NCBI RefSeq assembly: GCF_020523925.1
Contig: NZ_JAJAPW010000005.1
Coordinates: 62,001-126,000 of the forward strand
Origin: Neotamlana laminarinivorans
Lineage (GTDB): Bacteria > Bacteroidota > Bacteroidia > Flavobacteriales > Flavobacteriaceae
DNA length: 64,000 nucleotides
Reading direction: 5' to 3'
Shown: piece by piece, positions 25,965 through 34,015 of the stretch
Numbering within the stretch: position 1 is the stretch's first letter
Layout: the number at the start of each line of letters is the position of its first letter
The notes under the pieces: generated by a model
Seen by the model: only the letters and a program-made list of their open reading frames with translations
Database searches by the model: none
Told to the model about the DNA's origin: nothing
Translations under genes and position numbers: made by a program

Positions 25965-26731
25965 TATAAATTTTTGTATTTGTTTATAGACTCTTGTATT
26001 TTTTCAATACGATTATCGGGATCGGGATGTGTACTTTGAAACTCTGGTACACGGTTAGGTCCTGCTGCTGCTTTTAGTATTTCCATAACACCAATCATTT
26101 CTTGTGGGTTGTAACCCGCTTTTATCATAAATTTTACGCCTAAGTCGTCGCTTTCTAATTCGTCGTCACGCCCATTAGTTAATAAAGTGTTTTGTCCTAT
26201 ACCGCTTACAACACCACCCATGTCTGCACCAACAGATCCTGCTGTTGTTAATCCTTGCCAATATTCGCTTTCAGCAATACGTTCGGCACTGTGGCGGCCT
26301 AAAACATGGCCAATTTCATGGCCCAAAACCCCTGCCAATTGGTCTTCGTTTTCTAATTGAGAAAACAAAGCGTAAGTAATAAAAATTTGTCCGCCGGGTA
26401 AGGCAAAAGCATTTATGGTATTAGGGTCGCTAAGTAAATGAAATTCATATTTGTATGGTGTTTCTCTGGCAATACTACTATTTACTAGTTTGTTACCAAC
26501 ATTATCGACTAAAGCTTGGTATTGTGTATTCTCGTGTAAACCACCGTGTTGCTGAGCCATTTGCGGTGCACTTTGTAAACCAATGGCAATTTCCTCGTTT
26601 GGCTCCATAGATATGGTTTGCGTTCGTCCTGTATAAGGGTTTACTTCTTGTTGGCTACAACGCTTAAAAACAAAAAACAATGCAATGGCTGCTCCAATTA
26701 ATAACCTGAATTTTAAATTTCTTCCTCTCAT
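25964..26731 (-). CDS. M48 family zinc metallopeptidase
   Basis: 255 residues. The N-terminus is a hydrophobic anchor or signal (LLIGAAIALFFVFKRCSQQ; the Cys suggests a possible but atypical lipobox). The zinc site is H138-E-I-G-H142 (LGHEIGHVLGRHSAER) with the third ligand in ELESDDLGVKF. The C-terminus FQSTHPDPDNRIEKI is typical of BepA/Oma1-like M48 peptidases, which degrade misassembled envelope proteins. It is probably periplasmic or inner-membrane bound. Confidence 0.9.
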   Translation of the reverse strand: MRGRNLKFRLLIGAAIALFFVFKRCSQQEVNPYTGRTQTISMEPNEEIAIGLQSAPQMAQQHGGLHENTQYQALVDNVGNKLVNSSIARETPYKYEFHLLSDPNTINAFALPGGQIFITYALFSQLENEDQLAGVLGHEIGHVLGRHSAERIAESEYWQGLTTAGSVGADMGGVVSGIGQNTLLTNGRDDELESDDLGVKFMIKAGYNPQEMIGVMEILKAAAGPNRVPEFQSTHPDPDNRIEKIQESINKYKNL

Positions 26732-26809
26732 TATGTTGTTAAATAAGTTGCAATTAAATTACAAAATTTAGTTTATATAAATTTAGACTCAAACTAATAA
26801 TTAAAGTCA

Positions 26810-27241
26810 CTACTGTAAAGGTTTATACATAGCGTAATGTGTGCCTATTTTTTCTATTTCAAAAGGTTCTCCAAAAATTTCATAACCTAAATTAGTGTAA
26901 AATTTAGTGGCGACCTCTCGGGCATTACACCAAATGGTAGTTATTCCTTTAGCTTTGATAAAACTTTCGGCATAGTTTAAAACTAGTTTTCCAAGGCCTT
27001 TGCCTTGTTGTTCTGCTAACACTGCCATTCCGCGAAGTTGATATTGATGAGCGTCGCTAAGGTTTTTATGTTCGTTTTTAAATAATGAACAAATACCCAA
27101 TAATTGGTTATTTAAAAAAATACCAAAATGAAAGGTGGTTTCAAGTGTGTCGCCATCAAAAATACAAGTTTCAAAGGCACGACCTGGTCGTAAAACAGGA
27201 TGACGAACTTGATAACTTTCTTGTGCTGAAATTAATTTTAT
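26810..27241 (-). CDS. GNAT acetyltransferase without a canonical start codon (possible pseudogene)
   Basis: The reverse strand is open from the stop at 26810 to an in-frame stop at 27281-27283. The frame carries a complete-looking GNAT domain, with QLRGMAVLAEQQGKGLGKLVL as the acetyl-CoA motif. Homologous-looking sequence continues upstream of the first available canonical start (TTG at 27098-27100): SYQVRHPVLRPGRAFETC and DTLETTFHFGIF. None of these upstream codons is ATG, GTG or TTG. The likely original start is the ATA at 27239-27241 (IKLISAQESY, where family members would read MxLISA). Either a rare start is used or the start has been lost by an ATG-to-ATA change. The substrate is unknown. 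Confidence 0.6.
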   Translation of the reverse strand: MKLISAQESYQVRHPVLRPGRAFETCIFDGDTLETTFHFGIFLNNQLLGICSLFKNEHKNLSDAHQYQLRGMAVLAEQQGKGLGKLVLNYAESFIKAKGITTIWCNAREVATKFYTNLGYEIFGEPFEIEKIGTHYAMYKPLQ

Positions 27242-27337
27242 AATATATTTTGGAGTATTGATAGTATTTAGAATTAAAAGTTAATAGATCAAACATAAAA
27301 TATTTTGCTTAATTATTAACTTGCCACGAAAAAAAAG

Positions 27338-27763
27338 ATGAGTTTTGATTTTAAGATTATAGAAAAAGAAAATATTCTGAATATTTTACCTTTGGTTGAA
27401 AAATTGAATGATTTTAAAATTTCTAAAGAGGTTTTAAAAGAAAGAATTTTAGAGATGACTGAACAAAATTATGAGTGTGCTGGGGTGTTTTTTAAAGGTG
27501 AGTTAGTAGGTATTTGTGGTTTATGGTATTGCACGCGCCATTATTCTGGTAAAAGTACAGAGGTAGATCATGTTTTTATTGAAGAAAAATTTAGGGGACA
27601 GGGTATTGGTAAACAATTTTTCAAATGGATTTATAACTATTTGAAAACGAAAGGTTTTGAGGCTATAGAGTTGAATACTTATACCACAAATTACGCTTCG
27701 CATAAGTTTTATTACAATGAAGGTTTTAAAATTTTAGGGTATCATTTTTTAAAAAAGTTGTAA
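27338..27763 (+). CDS. GNAT family N-acetyltransferase
   Basis: 141 residues, a single GNAT domain: beta strands ECAGVFFKGELVGICGLWYC, the CoA-binding motif VFIEEKFRGQGIGKQFFKWIYNYLK, and SHKFYYNEGFKILGYHF at the end. The substrate is unknown. It diverges from the other GNAT gene at 26810-27241. Confidence 0.88.
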   Translation: MSFDFKIIEKENILNILPLVEKLNDFKISKEVLKERILEMTEQNYECAGVFFKGELVGICGLWYCTRHYSGKSTEVDHVFIEEKFRGQGIGKQFFKWIYNYLKTKGFEAIELNTYTTNYASHKFYYNEGFKILGYHFLKKL

Positions 27764-27766
27764 AAG

Positions 27767-27798
27767 TTTTGCAGAATTGTAAGGAGTTTTTATATTTG
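27767..27798 (+). promoter_or_regulatory. Promoter of tRNA-Gly
   Basis: TTTTG (27767-27771) and TATATTTG (27791-27798), 19 nt apart, give an almost ideal Bacteroidota promoter. It overlaps the 3' flank of the GNAT gene. Confidence 0.75.
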
Positions 27799-27813
27799 CA
27801 GCCACTTATAAAG

Positions 27814-27886
27814 GCGGGAGTAGCTCAGTTGGTAGAGCGTCAGCCTTCCAAGCTGAATGTCGCCGGTTCGAACCCGGTCTCCCGCT
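27814..27886 (+). tRNA. tRNA-Gly (anticodon TCC)
   Basis: A 73-nt cloverleaf. GCGGGAG pairs with CTCCCGC, the D arm has GCTCAGTTGGTAGAGC, the anticodon stem TCAGC/GCTGA encloses CTTCCAA (anticodon TCC), and the T arm has GCCGGTTCGAACCCGGT. The CCA end is not encoded. Confidence 0.97.
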
Positions 27887-27890
27887 CAAA

Positions 27891-27923
27891 AAAACTCTGT
27901 TGTTTTCAACAGAGTTTTTTTAT
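27891..27923 (+). terminator. Terminator of tRNA-Gly
   Basis: AAAACTCTGTTG (27891-27902) pairs with CAACAGAGTTTT (27907-27918) around TTTT, followed by a T run. Confidence 0.88.
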
Positions 27924-28091
27924 TTCTGATTGTTAAATACTATGTTTTTTTAGTAGTAATTTTTTGGCTGTAATATAACTGGCAAACTGTATTCCCTGCA
28001 TTTAAATACCCTTAATATTTATTTTTAGTGTGCTTATAACTAATTAATTAAAAGAGGTGTTTGATAAGATTAAGCTATTATACTACAAAAT

Positions 28092-28191
28092 GCCCGCCTG
28101 AGGGATAGTAGTGGAAAGCCCACAGCGAGTTACGAGCGCGGACTTGTAACGTATAGCCCGACCCTTTATGGGGCACGCCCAAATTAATTTA
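28092..28191. repeat. Flavobacterial intergenic repeat (copy 2)
   Basis: A GC-rich island in AT-rich surroundings, with GAGGGATAGTAGTGGAAAGCC near its start and GGGGCACGCCC at its end. It shares the pattern GGGATnGnAGyGGmA with copy 1 (7513-7665) and a 17-bp identical end (28175-28191). That end supplies the stop codon of the pepE gene, exactly as copy 1 does for apaG. The rest of the 27924-28183 gap shows nothing I can name. Confidence 0.6.
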
Positions 28192-28891
28192 AGTTGCTTA
28201 AGTTGGTTTCGGGATTTACTTCGTATGGTTTTTTGTTGTGTTCAAAAATTCTTGCTGTTAGTTCGCCTTTTAATGTTATGGCATTACCGCTTACTTGCAA
28301 CCAGCTGCCTTCACGAAGCCCTACTACTGGTGGTGTATTATAGTGGTGAAACTCATTTATTCGGGTTTCTCGGGTTTCTCCCATATGCTTACTACTTGTG
28401 TCAGGATCTAAATAATGAGGGTTTATATTAAAAGGTACCAAAGCCAAGGCATTGAAACTTGGCGGATATACTATAGGCATATCGTTTGTGGTTTTTATTG
28501 TAAGGCCACAAATATTACTTCCGGCACTTGTGCCTAAATATGGCGTGCCATTTTTTAACATCTCTTGTAATGGTGTTATAAGTTTATTTACATAAAGTTG
28601 ATTTGTAAGAACAAAAGTGTTGCCGCCACCTACAAAAATACCCTCGGCCTTGTTTATGGCTTCTACAGGGTTTTTAAAGGTATGTATGCCAACCACGTTT
28701 TTATTTATTTTTTTAAATGCTTTTGTTGCAATTGCTGTATACTCGTTATGCGAGATGCCTCCAGGGCGCGCATATGGTATAAATAATATGGTTTTAGCTG
28801 TTTTAAAGTGATTTGCAAGGGTTGGTAATATATAATCTAGGTAGCCACTGCCGTAAATTGTAGAGGTACTAGCAATTATTAAATTTTTCAT
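28184..28891 (-). CDS. pepE: Dipeptidase E (alpha-aspartyl dipeptidase, peptidase S51)
   Basis: 235 residues, cytoplasmic. The nucleophile elbow GTSAGSNICG is the S51 catalytic serine motif, preceded by GIFVGGGNTFVLTNQL. FNINPHYLDPDTSSKHMGETRETRI matches PepE, which cleaves N-terminal Asp from dipeptides. Cyanophycinase is the nearest alternative, but the length and this block favour PepE. Its last codon and stop lie inside the repeat at 28175-28191. Confidence 0.92.
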   Translation of the reverse strand: MKNLIIASTSTIYGSGYLDYILPTLANHFKTAKTILFIPYARPGGISHNEYTAIATKAFKKINKNVVGIHTFKNPVEAINKAEGIFVGGGNTFVLTNQLYVNKLITPLQEMLKNGTPYLGTSAGSNICGLTIKTTNDMPIVYPPSFNALALVPFNINPHYLDPDTSSKHMGETRETRINEFHHYNTPPVVGLREGSWLQVSGNAITLKGELTARIFEHNKKPYEVNPETNLSNLN

Positions 28892-29004
28892 GTGTTTTAT
28901 TTTTTGTAAACTTAATTATTTATTGGCTTTAACAAAATATTACCGTGATATTACCTTTTTTTTAAGATAAAAAAGACGTAATTTATGGTACAAAAAAAAT
29001 AGGC

Positions 29005-29808
29005 GTGAGAACAAAATTACTTTTATTACTAGTTGCTATTATACCAACAATTGTTTTATCTCAAACTGTAGAACGAGTTACAATTACTGGGGCAATTTTT
29101 TCTGAGTCTAACGATGTTGAGGCTGTTACAATTTACAATACATCGGCAAATCAAGGAACAATTACTGATGCTTTTGGCGTTTTTACTATTAACGTAGCTT
29201 TAAATGATATTATTGAAATTTCGGCCTTACAATTTCAGCCTGTTACGGTTGTTGTAGATGAGGATGTTGTTAAGACTAAAACTTTAAAAATTCAGTTAAT
29301 TGAGCAAGTAAATCAATTAAATGCAATTACTGTTAAATCTGGTTTAAGTGGAAATTTAGAAACCGATATTAGCGATGTAAAGATGGTGAAAATTGAGCAG
29401 TTAGATATGGGGAATATGGATGCACTTAGCATGAGTGAAGATAAATCTGTTGACCCCCAGGTAATTCGCGATCATTTAACAGCAACTTTAAACCCTAATG
29501 CTTTAAACTATTTGCCAAATTTTGTTGAGATTTTTGAACTATTTGTAAAAATTAAGCCTAAAAAAAAGAACAAAAAAGTTGTTGTTGATGACGATAATAA
29601 TGAGGAAATAGATGTTTTAGATATTTATACGGTTAGTTATTTAAATGAAAATTTTAATATTCCTGAAGATAAAATTCACGACTTTTTAAAGCATTTAGAA
29701 ACTGAAAATATAGATAGAGAACTTTTTAAACCTAAAAATGAAATATTCCTATTGGAATTTTTATTAGTTGAAAGTCAACGTTTTTTAAATACTGATGATA
29801 AGAATTAA
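29005..29808 (+). CDS. Carboxypeptidase-like regulatory domain protein, paralogue 1
   Basis: 267 residues, GTG start (the only start that leaves the signal peptide MRTKLLLLLVAIIPTIVLSQ intact). Residues ~22-110 resemble the CarboxypepD-regulatory/SusC-N-terminal beta sandwich (GAIFSESNDVEAVTIYNTSANQGTITDAFGVFTI). The C-terminal half is charged, with a KKKNKK/DDDNNEE stretch, and has no known domain. It overlaps the next gene by 14 bp; the two share domain order and wording (EQVNQLNAITVKSGLSGNLETD against EQVNELDEVLVGNVLTGDLLSD) and so are paralogues. Role in the envelope unknown. Confidence 0.8.
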   Translation: MRTKLLLLLVAIIPTIVLSQTVERVTITGAIFSESNDVEAVTIYNTSANQGTITDAFGVFTINVALNDIIEISALQFQPVTVVVDEDVVKTKTLKIQLIEQVNQLNAITVKSGLSGNLETDISDVKMVKIEQLDMGNMDALSMSEDKSVDPQVIRDHLTATLNPNALNYLPNFVEIFELFVKIKPKKKNKKVVVDDDNNEEIDVLDIYTVSYLNENFNIPEDKIHDFLKHLETENIDRELFKPKNEIFLLEFLLVESQRFLNTDDKN

Positions 29809-30595
29809 GCTATCTTTAATTATTATTTTGTGTTTTGGGGTAAAAAAAATGTTGGCTCAAAATGTTGAGTTATTAGGCACAGTTTATAGTAATGGTAATG
29901 TTGAAAATATACACGTTTTTAATAAAACTTCAAACCAATATACCATTACTAACCAACGTGGCGAATTTAAAGTTGTAGCCAAACTTAACGATACACTGCA
30001 GTTTTCTTCAATTCAACACACTCTTAAAGAGATAATAATAACTCCCAAAATTTTGAACTTAAAAAGTATAGTAATTACTCTAGAAGAGCAAGTAAACGAG
30101 CTAGACGAAGTTTTGGTAGGTAACGTTTTAACTGGCGACTTATTATCTGATGTGAAAAATGTAAAAGGTAAACCTCCAATAAATTTTTTTGACGTTGGAA
30201 TTCCTGGTTATAAAGGCAAAATAGCAACCCAAAGCGAACGCCGATTGGCCGAAGCAGGCGAGTTTAAGCCCATAATGTTAGTTGGATTAATTGGTGGTGG
30301 ATTGCCTTTAAATCCTATTATAAATGGAATTTCTGGGCGAACAAAAATGTTAAAAAATAGAGTTAAATTAGAACAGAAAGAAGCCTTAATGCAAAGTATT
30401 AAAGCTAGGTTAGGAACCTTGTTTTTTGATGCCTTTCCGTTAGATGATAATTTAAAAAATGATTTTTTTTACTTCTGTTCAGATGATCCACTTTTTACAC
30501 AGAGTTGTGCTAATAAGCCAGATTTTGAAATACTAAATTTTTTAAAAGAAAAGTACGAAGCTTACTTAAATAACCAAGCTATAAATGCTAAATAA
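29795..30595 (+). CDS. Carboxypeptidase-like regulatory domain protein, paralogue 2
   Basis: 266 residues with a signal peptide (LSLIIILCFGVKKMLAQ). The first ~110 residues form the same beta-sandwich module as the gene before it (VYSNGNVENIHVFNKTSNQYTITNQRGEFKV). The middle contains LVGLIGGGLPLNPIINGISGRTK, then a helical end. It overlaps paralogue 1 by 14 bp, so it is part of a coupled tandem pair. DUF6702 and an M1 peptidase follow at short distances. Confidence 0.8.
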   Translation: MIRIKLSLIIILCFGVKKMLAQNVELLGTVYSNGNVENIHVFNKTSNQYTITNQRGEFKVVAKLNDTLQFSSIQHTLKEIIITPKILNLKSIVITLEEQVNELDEVLVGNVLTGDLLSDVKNVKGKPPINFFDVGIPGYKGKIATQSERRLAEAGEFKPIMLVGLIGGGLPLNPIINGISGRTKMLKNRVKLEQKEALMQSIKARLGTLFFDAFPLDDNLKNDFFYFCSDDPLFTQSCANKPDFEILNFLKEKYEAYLNNQAINAK

Positions 30596-30653
30596 ATTTA
30601 ATATGGTACACATTTTGGTTATAAAATTTTACATTAGCAACAAATATTAATTC

Positions 30654-31157
30654 ATGAAAATAAAGCATATAATTTTTATGTTGTGTGTTGTGCCACTTCT
30701 AGCTTTTACTGCAGTACACAAATATTATATTAGCGTTACGCAAGTTAACTACATAAAAAAACAGGAAGCATTACAAATTACCTCAAGAGTATTTGTTGAT
30801 GATTTAGAAACAGCCCTTCGAAAAAAATATAGTGACACTATTACCTTAACAGGTTTAAATAAACCTGAAAAGGCCGATAGCTTTATTGAAACCTATCTTC
30901 GCGAAAACATAATTCTAAATATTAACACAGAAAAATCAAAATTCATCTTTATAGGTAAAGAATACGATGGTGATATAGTTAGGTGTTATTTAGAGGTTCC
31001 AGGTATCAAAAACATAAAATCTTTAAGTATTACCAACACTATTTTGTTTAATGTATATTCTGAACAACAAAATATTGTAAAAACTAAAATTAATGACCAA
31101 CAGAAAAGTAAAGTGCTTTCTAATTCAAATCGAAAATTCGTGTTAAATTTTAATTAA
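30654..31157 (+). CDS. DUF6702 family protein
   Basis: 167 residues with an N-terminal signal (IIFMLCVVPLLAFTAVHK). The block HKYYISVTQVNYIKKQEALQ and the overall length match a family I know as DUF6702, common next to an M1 aminopeptidase in flavobacteria, as it is here. It is probably periplasmic; function unknown. Confidence 0.75.
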   Translation: MKIKHIIFMLCVVPLLAFTAVHKYYISVTQVNYIKKQEALQITSRVFVDDLETALRKKYSDTITLTGLNKPEKADSFIETYLRENIILNINTEKSKFIFIGKEYDGDIVRCYLEVPGIKNIKSLSITNTILFNVYSEQQNIVKTKINDQQKSKVLSNSNRKFVLNFN

Positions 31158-31266
31158 AAAAGAGTGATAGCTCTTAAATTTTATTAATTTCGGGTGGTTT
31201 TGATAACAAAAAATTAACATAATTCATCATTTTATCAAAATTCTAAAATAACTCAAAAATCAAATA

Positions 31267-33516
31267 ATGAAAAAACTAACGTATTTAATGTTTTCGTTTG
31301 TTTTTGTGTGCACTACTTTAATGGCACAGGAGCAAGAGAAACCACAAGGTCATACAGACCAAAACAAATTTAGGCAAATGAAAGATTTGCTGGCCACACC
31401 AAACACCACAAGAACGGCTTCTGGAGCTCCGGGTTACGAATACACCCAACAAAAAGTGGATTATGTAATGGATATTCGTTTAGATGAAGAAAAGAATCAA
31501 ATTTTTGGTGAAGAAAAAATAACTTATCACAATAATTCTAAAGACCATTTAGAATATTTATGGCTTCAGTTAGATCAAAATATGAGAGCTAAAGACTCTA
31601 AAACTCCTGATGCTAATGAAGAAAGTTTTAGAACGCCATTTAACGGACCGCAATCTTTTACAAAAGCCAATTTAAAAGATAGATTTGATGGTGGTTTTAA
31701 TATTGAATATGTTAAAAACGAAAATGGATCTCCATTATCACACACTATTAATAGAACCATGATGCGTATTAACTTACCTAAGCCTTTGGCCCCTGGAGAA
31801 GTTTTTAAATTTAGCATAAAATGGTGGTATAATATTAACGACATTAATGTTGATGGCGGACGTTCTGGTTTAGAAACCTTTCCAGATGGAAACATAAATT
31901 ATACTATTGCTCAGTTTTTTCCAAGATTGTGTGTTTATAATAACGTAGAAGGATGGCAAAATATGCAATTTTGGGGGCGTAGCGAGTTTGCTTTAGAGTT
32001 TGGTCGTTATGATGTTAAAATTACAGCACCTGCAGATCATATATTAGAAGCTACAGGAAAATTACAAAACCCTAAAGATGTTTACACTAAAGAGCAACTT
32101 AAACGATTTGAACAAGCTAAAAAAGCCTTTAAAGATCCAGTTTTTATAGTAACTCAAGAAGAAGCAGAAGAAAACGAAAAGGGCAGAAGCAAAAAAACAA
32201 AAACATGGCATTTCATAGCCGATAATGTTCGCGATTACGCATTTGCATCATCCAGAAAATATATTTACGATGCTATGGCCGTAAATATTAACGGTAAAAC
32301 TGTAATGGCTATATCTTTATATCCAAAAGAAGGAAATCCATTATGGGAAGAACACTCAACTAGAGTGGTAGCAAATACTTTAGAGGAATACTCTAAATAC
32401 ACATTCGATTATCCATACAGCAAGGCTATTTCAGTACACTCTGAAAGACAAGGTATGGAGTACCCAATGATCTGTTTTAACTACGGTCGCCCTAATCCAG
32501 ATGGAACATATTCAGCAAGATTAAAACGCGGAATGATTGGGGTAATTACTCACGAAGTTGGTCATAACTTTTTCCCAATGATTGTAAACAGTGATGAGCG
32601 CCAATGGACTTGGATGGACGAAGGTATAAACTCGTTTGTTGAAACATTAGCCGAATTAGATTATGATCCTAATTACATTACAGGAAACTTACCTAAAGAT
32701 ATTGTGCCATACATGGGCGGCGATCAAAACTATATTTCTCCTATTATGTCTCAAGGAGACTATGTATATAAATTTGGTCCTAATGCATACACTAAACCAG
32801 CTGCTGGTTTATATATGTTGCGTCAAACCATAATGGGCCCAGAATTGTTCGATTATGCTTTTAGAACGTACTCACAACGTTGGATGTTTAAACACCCAAC
32901 TCCAGCAGATTTCTTTAGAACTATGGAAGATGCTTCTGGTATGGATTTAGATTGGTTCTGGAGAGGTTGGTTTTATACAACAGATTATACCGATATTGGG
33001 GTTAAAAAAGTTACTGAATATTATTTAACAGATCAGCCAACTGAAGAAGCAGAAGCTCAAGCGAAGCGTTATAATATGAATCTTGAAGAATATAAAGATA
33101 AATTAATTTATTATGCCGAAGCTAAAAATGGTGTTCCTGCTAATGCTAAATCGGCTTCAGATTTTTCAGTTTTAAATGAGTACATTGCTAGTTTATCTGA
33201 AGAAGAAAAAGCGCAATTAAAAGAAGCTCCAAAACATTTTTATCAAGTTACTTTTGAAAAACCAGGCGGATTAGTAATGCCAATTATTTTAGACATAACT
33301 TACGAAGATGGAACAAAGGAAAGAAAAACATTCCCAGCTCAAATTTGGAGATTTAACGATAAAGAAGTAACTAAGGTATTTAAAACAACAAAAGCCATTA
33401 CAAGCTTTGTTGTAGACCCAGATTTGGAAACTGCCGATGTTGATACTTCAAATAATACTTGGCCAAGAGATAACCAAAATGCTTTTGACAAGTTTAAGGA
33501 TAACGTAAAACAATAA
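31267..33516 (+). CDS. M1 family metallopeptidase (aminopeptidase N-like)
   Basis: 749 residues with a signal peptide ending near VCTTLMAQ. The gluzincin site is complete: H429-E430-V-G-H433, then 18 residues to E452 in WMDEGINSF. Substrate-side features such as the usual GxMEN are replaced by RQGMEYPMICF, as in several bacteroidete M1 enzymes. It would trim peptides in the periplasm or at the surface. A terminator follows at 33537. Confidence 0.92.
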   Translation: MKKLTYLMFSFVFVCTTLMAQEQEKPQGHTDQNKFRQMKDLLATPNTTRTASGAPGYEYTQQKVDYVMDIRLDEEKNQIFGEEKITYHNNSKDHLEYLWLQLDQNMRAKDSKTPDANEESFRTPFNGPQSFTKANLKDRFDGGFNIEYVKNENGSPLSHTINRTMMRINLPKPLAPGEVFKFSIKWWYNINDINVDGGRSGLETFPDGNINYTIAQFFPRLCVYNNVEGWQNMQFWGRSEFALEFGRYDVKITAPADHILEATGKLQNPKDVYTKEQLKRFEQAKKAFKDPVFIVTQEEAEENEKGRSKKTKTWHFIADNVRDYAFASSRKYIYDAMAVNINGKTVMAISLYPKEGNPLWEEHSTRVVANTLEEYSKYTFDYPYSKAISVHSERQGMEYPMICFNYGRPNPDGTYSARLKRGMIGVITHEVGHNFFPMIVNSDERQWTWMDEGINSFVETLAELDYDPNYITGNLPKDIVPYMGGDQNYISPIMSQGDYVYKFGPNAYTKPAAGLYMLRQTIMGPELFDYAFRTYSQRWMFKHPTPADFFRTMEDASGMDLDWFWRGWFYTTDYTDIGVKKVTEYYLTDQPTEEAEAQAKRYNMNLEEYKDKLIYYAEAKNGVPANAKSASDFSVLNEYIASLSEEEKAQLKEAPKHFYQVTFEKPGGLVMPIILDITYEDGTKERKTFPAQIWRFNDKEVTKVFKTTKAITSFVVDPDLETADVDTSNNTWPRDNQNAFDKFKDNVKQ

Positions 33517-33536
33517 AAAGTATTAAAAAATATTTA

Positions 33537-33567
33537 AAAGCCGATTTTTTATAATCGGCTTTTTTTA
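33537..33567 (+). terminator. Terminator after the M1 peptidase gene
   Basis: AAGCCGATT pairs with AATCGGCTT, followed by seven T. It separates the peptidase from the tatA promoter. Confidence 0.85.
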
Positions 33568-33585
33568 TTCTAACAAAACAACACC

Positions 33586-33593
33586 TATATTTG
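33586..33593 (+). promoter_or_regulatory. -7 element of tatA
   Basis: TATATTTG, a perfect match, ends only 4 nt before the GTG start at 33598. Transcription should begin at or next to the start codon, which points to a leaderless mRNA. Confidence 0.6.
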
Positions 33594-33597
33594 CATC

Positions 33598-33885
33598 GTG
33601 ATACAAAACCCTACATTATTATTTATAAGCGGTCCAGAAATAGCTTTTATCTTATTTATTGCTATAATGGTTTTTGGCGCAGATAAACTACCCGAAATAG
33701 CTCGAGGTTTAGGAAAAGGTATGCGCACACTTAAAGACGCTACTAACGATATTAAACATGAAATTACCAAAACAGCACAAAATAGTGGTATAGACACAAG
33801 TGTTGCTTCTGACGTAAAAAAAGAAATAGATAAAGTAAAAGATGATATCGAAGATTTCGCTGGTTCAGTAAAGCGTAAAATGTAA
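33598..33885 (+). CDS. tatA: Twin-arginine translocase subunit TatA/E
   Basis: 95 residues, GTG start (no ATG exists before the membrane helix). It has the short N-terminal helix LLFISGPEIAFILFIAIMVFGADKLPEIARGLGKGMRTLKDAT, with the hinge and amphipathic helix typical of TatA, and a charged tail. It builds the protein-conducting part of the Tat system in the inner membrane, exporting folded proteins. tatC is not in the window. Confidence 0.93.
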   Translation: MIQNPTLLFISGPEIAFILFIAIMVFGADKLPEIARGLGKGMRTLKDATNDIKHEITKTAQNSGIDTSVASDVKKEIDKVKDDIEDFAGSVKRKM

Positions 33886-33969
33886 TCTTTTCATTATTTT
33901 TTTAAGTTTATTTTAACATTTTACCAATTCTATTAGCCATTTACCGATTTTATTGAGTTGATTTATATG

Positions 33970-33996
33970 GATTTGGTATATTTGAAATACCAAATC
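33970..33996. promoter_or_regulatory. Operator-like palindrome overlapping the hybrid kinase promoter
   Basis: GATTTGGTAT (33970-33979) and ATACCAAATC (33987-33996) form a perfect 10-bp inverted repeat with a 7-bp spacer. The -7 element TATATTTG (33977-33984) lies inside it. A regulator bound here would block RNA polymerase. The gene starts at 34016. Confidence 0.6.
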
Positions 33997-34015
33997 GTAA
34001 AATACAACCTACTCA

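Noticed and set aside
26810-27100. TTG at 27098-27100 as the real start of the minus-strand GNAT gene
   Set aside because: Conserved-looking acetyltransferase sequence continues ~47 codons upstream in frame, so this start would remove part of the fold.
28092-28191. GC-rich island as an RNA gene
   Set aside because: It shares its pattern and end with the repeat at 7513-7665, so an intergenic repeat explains it better.
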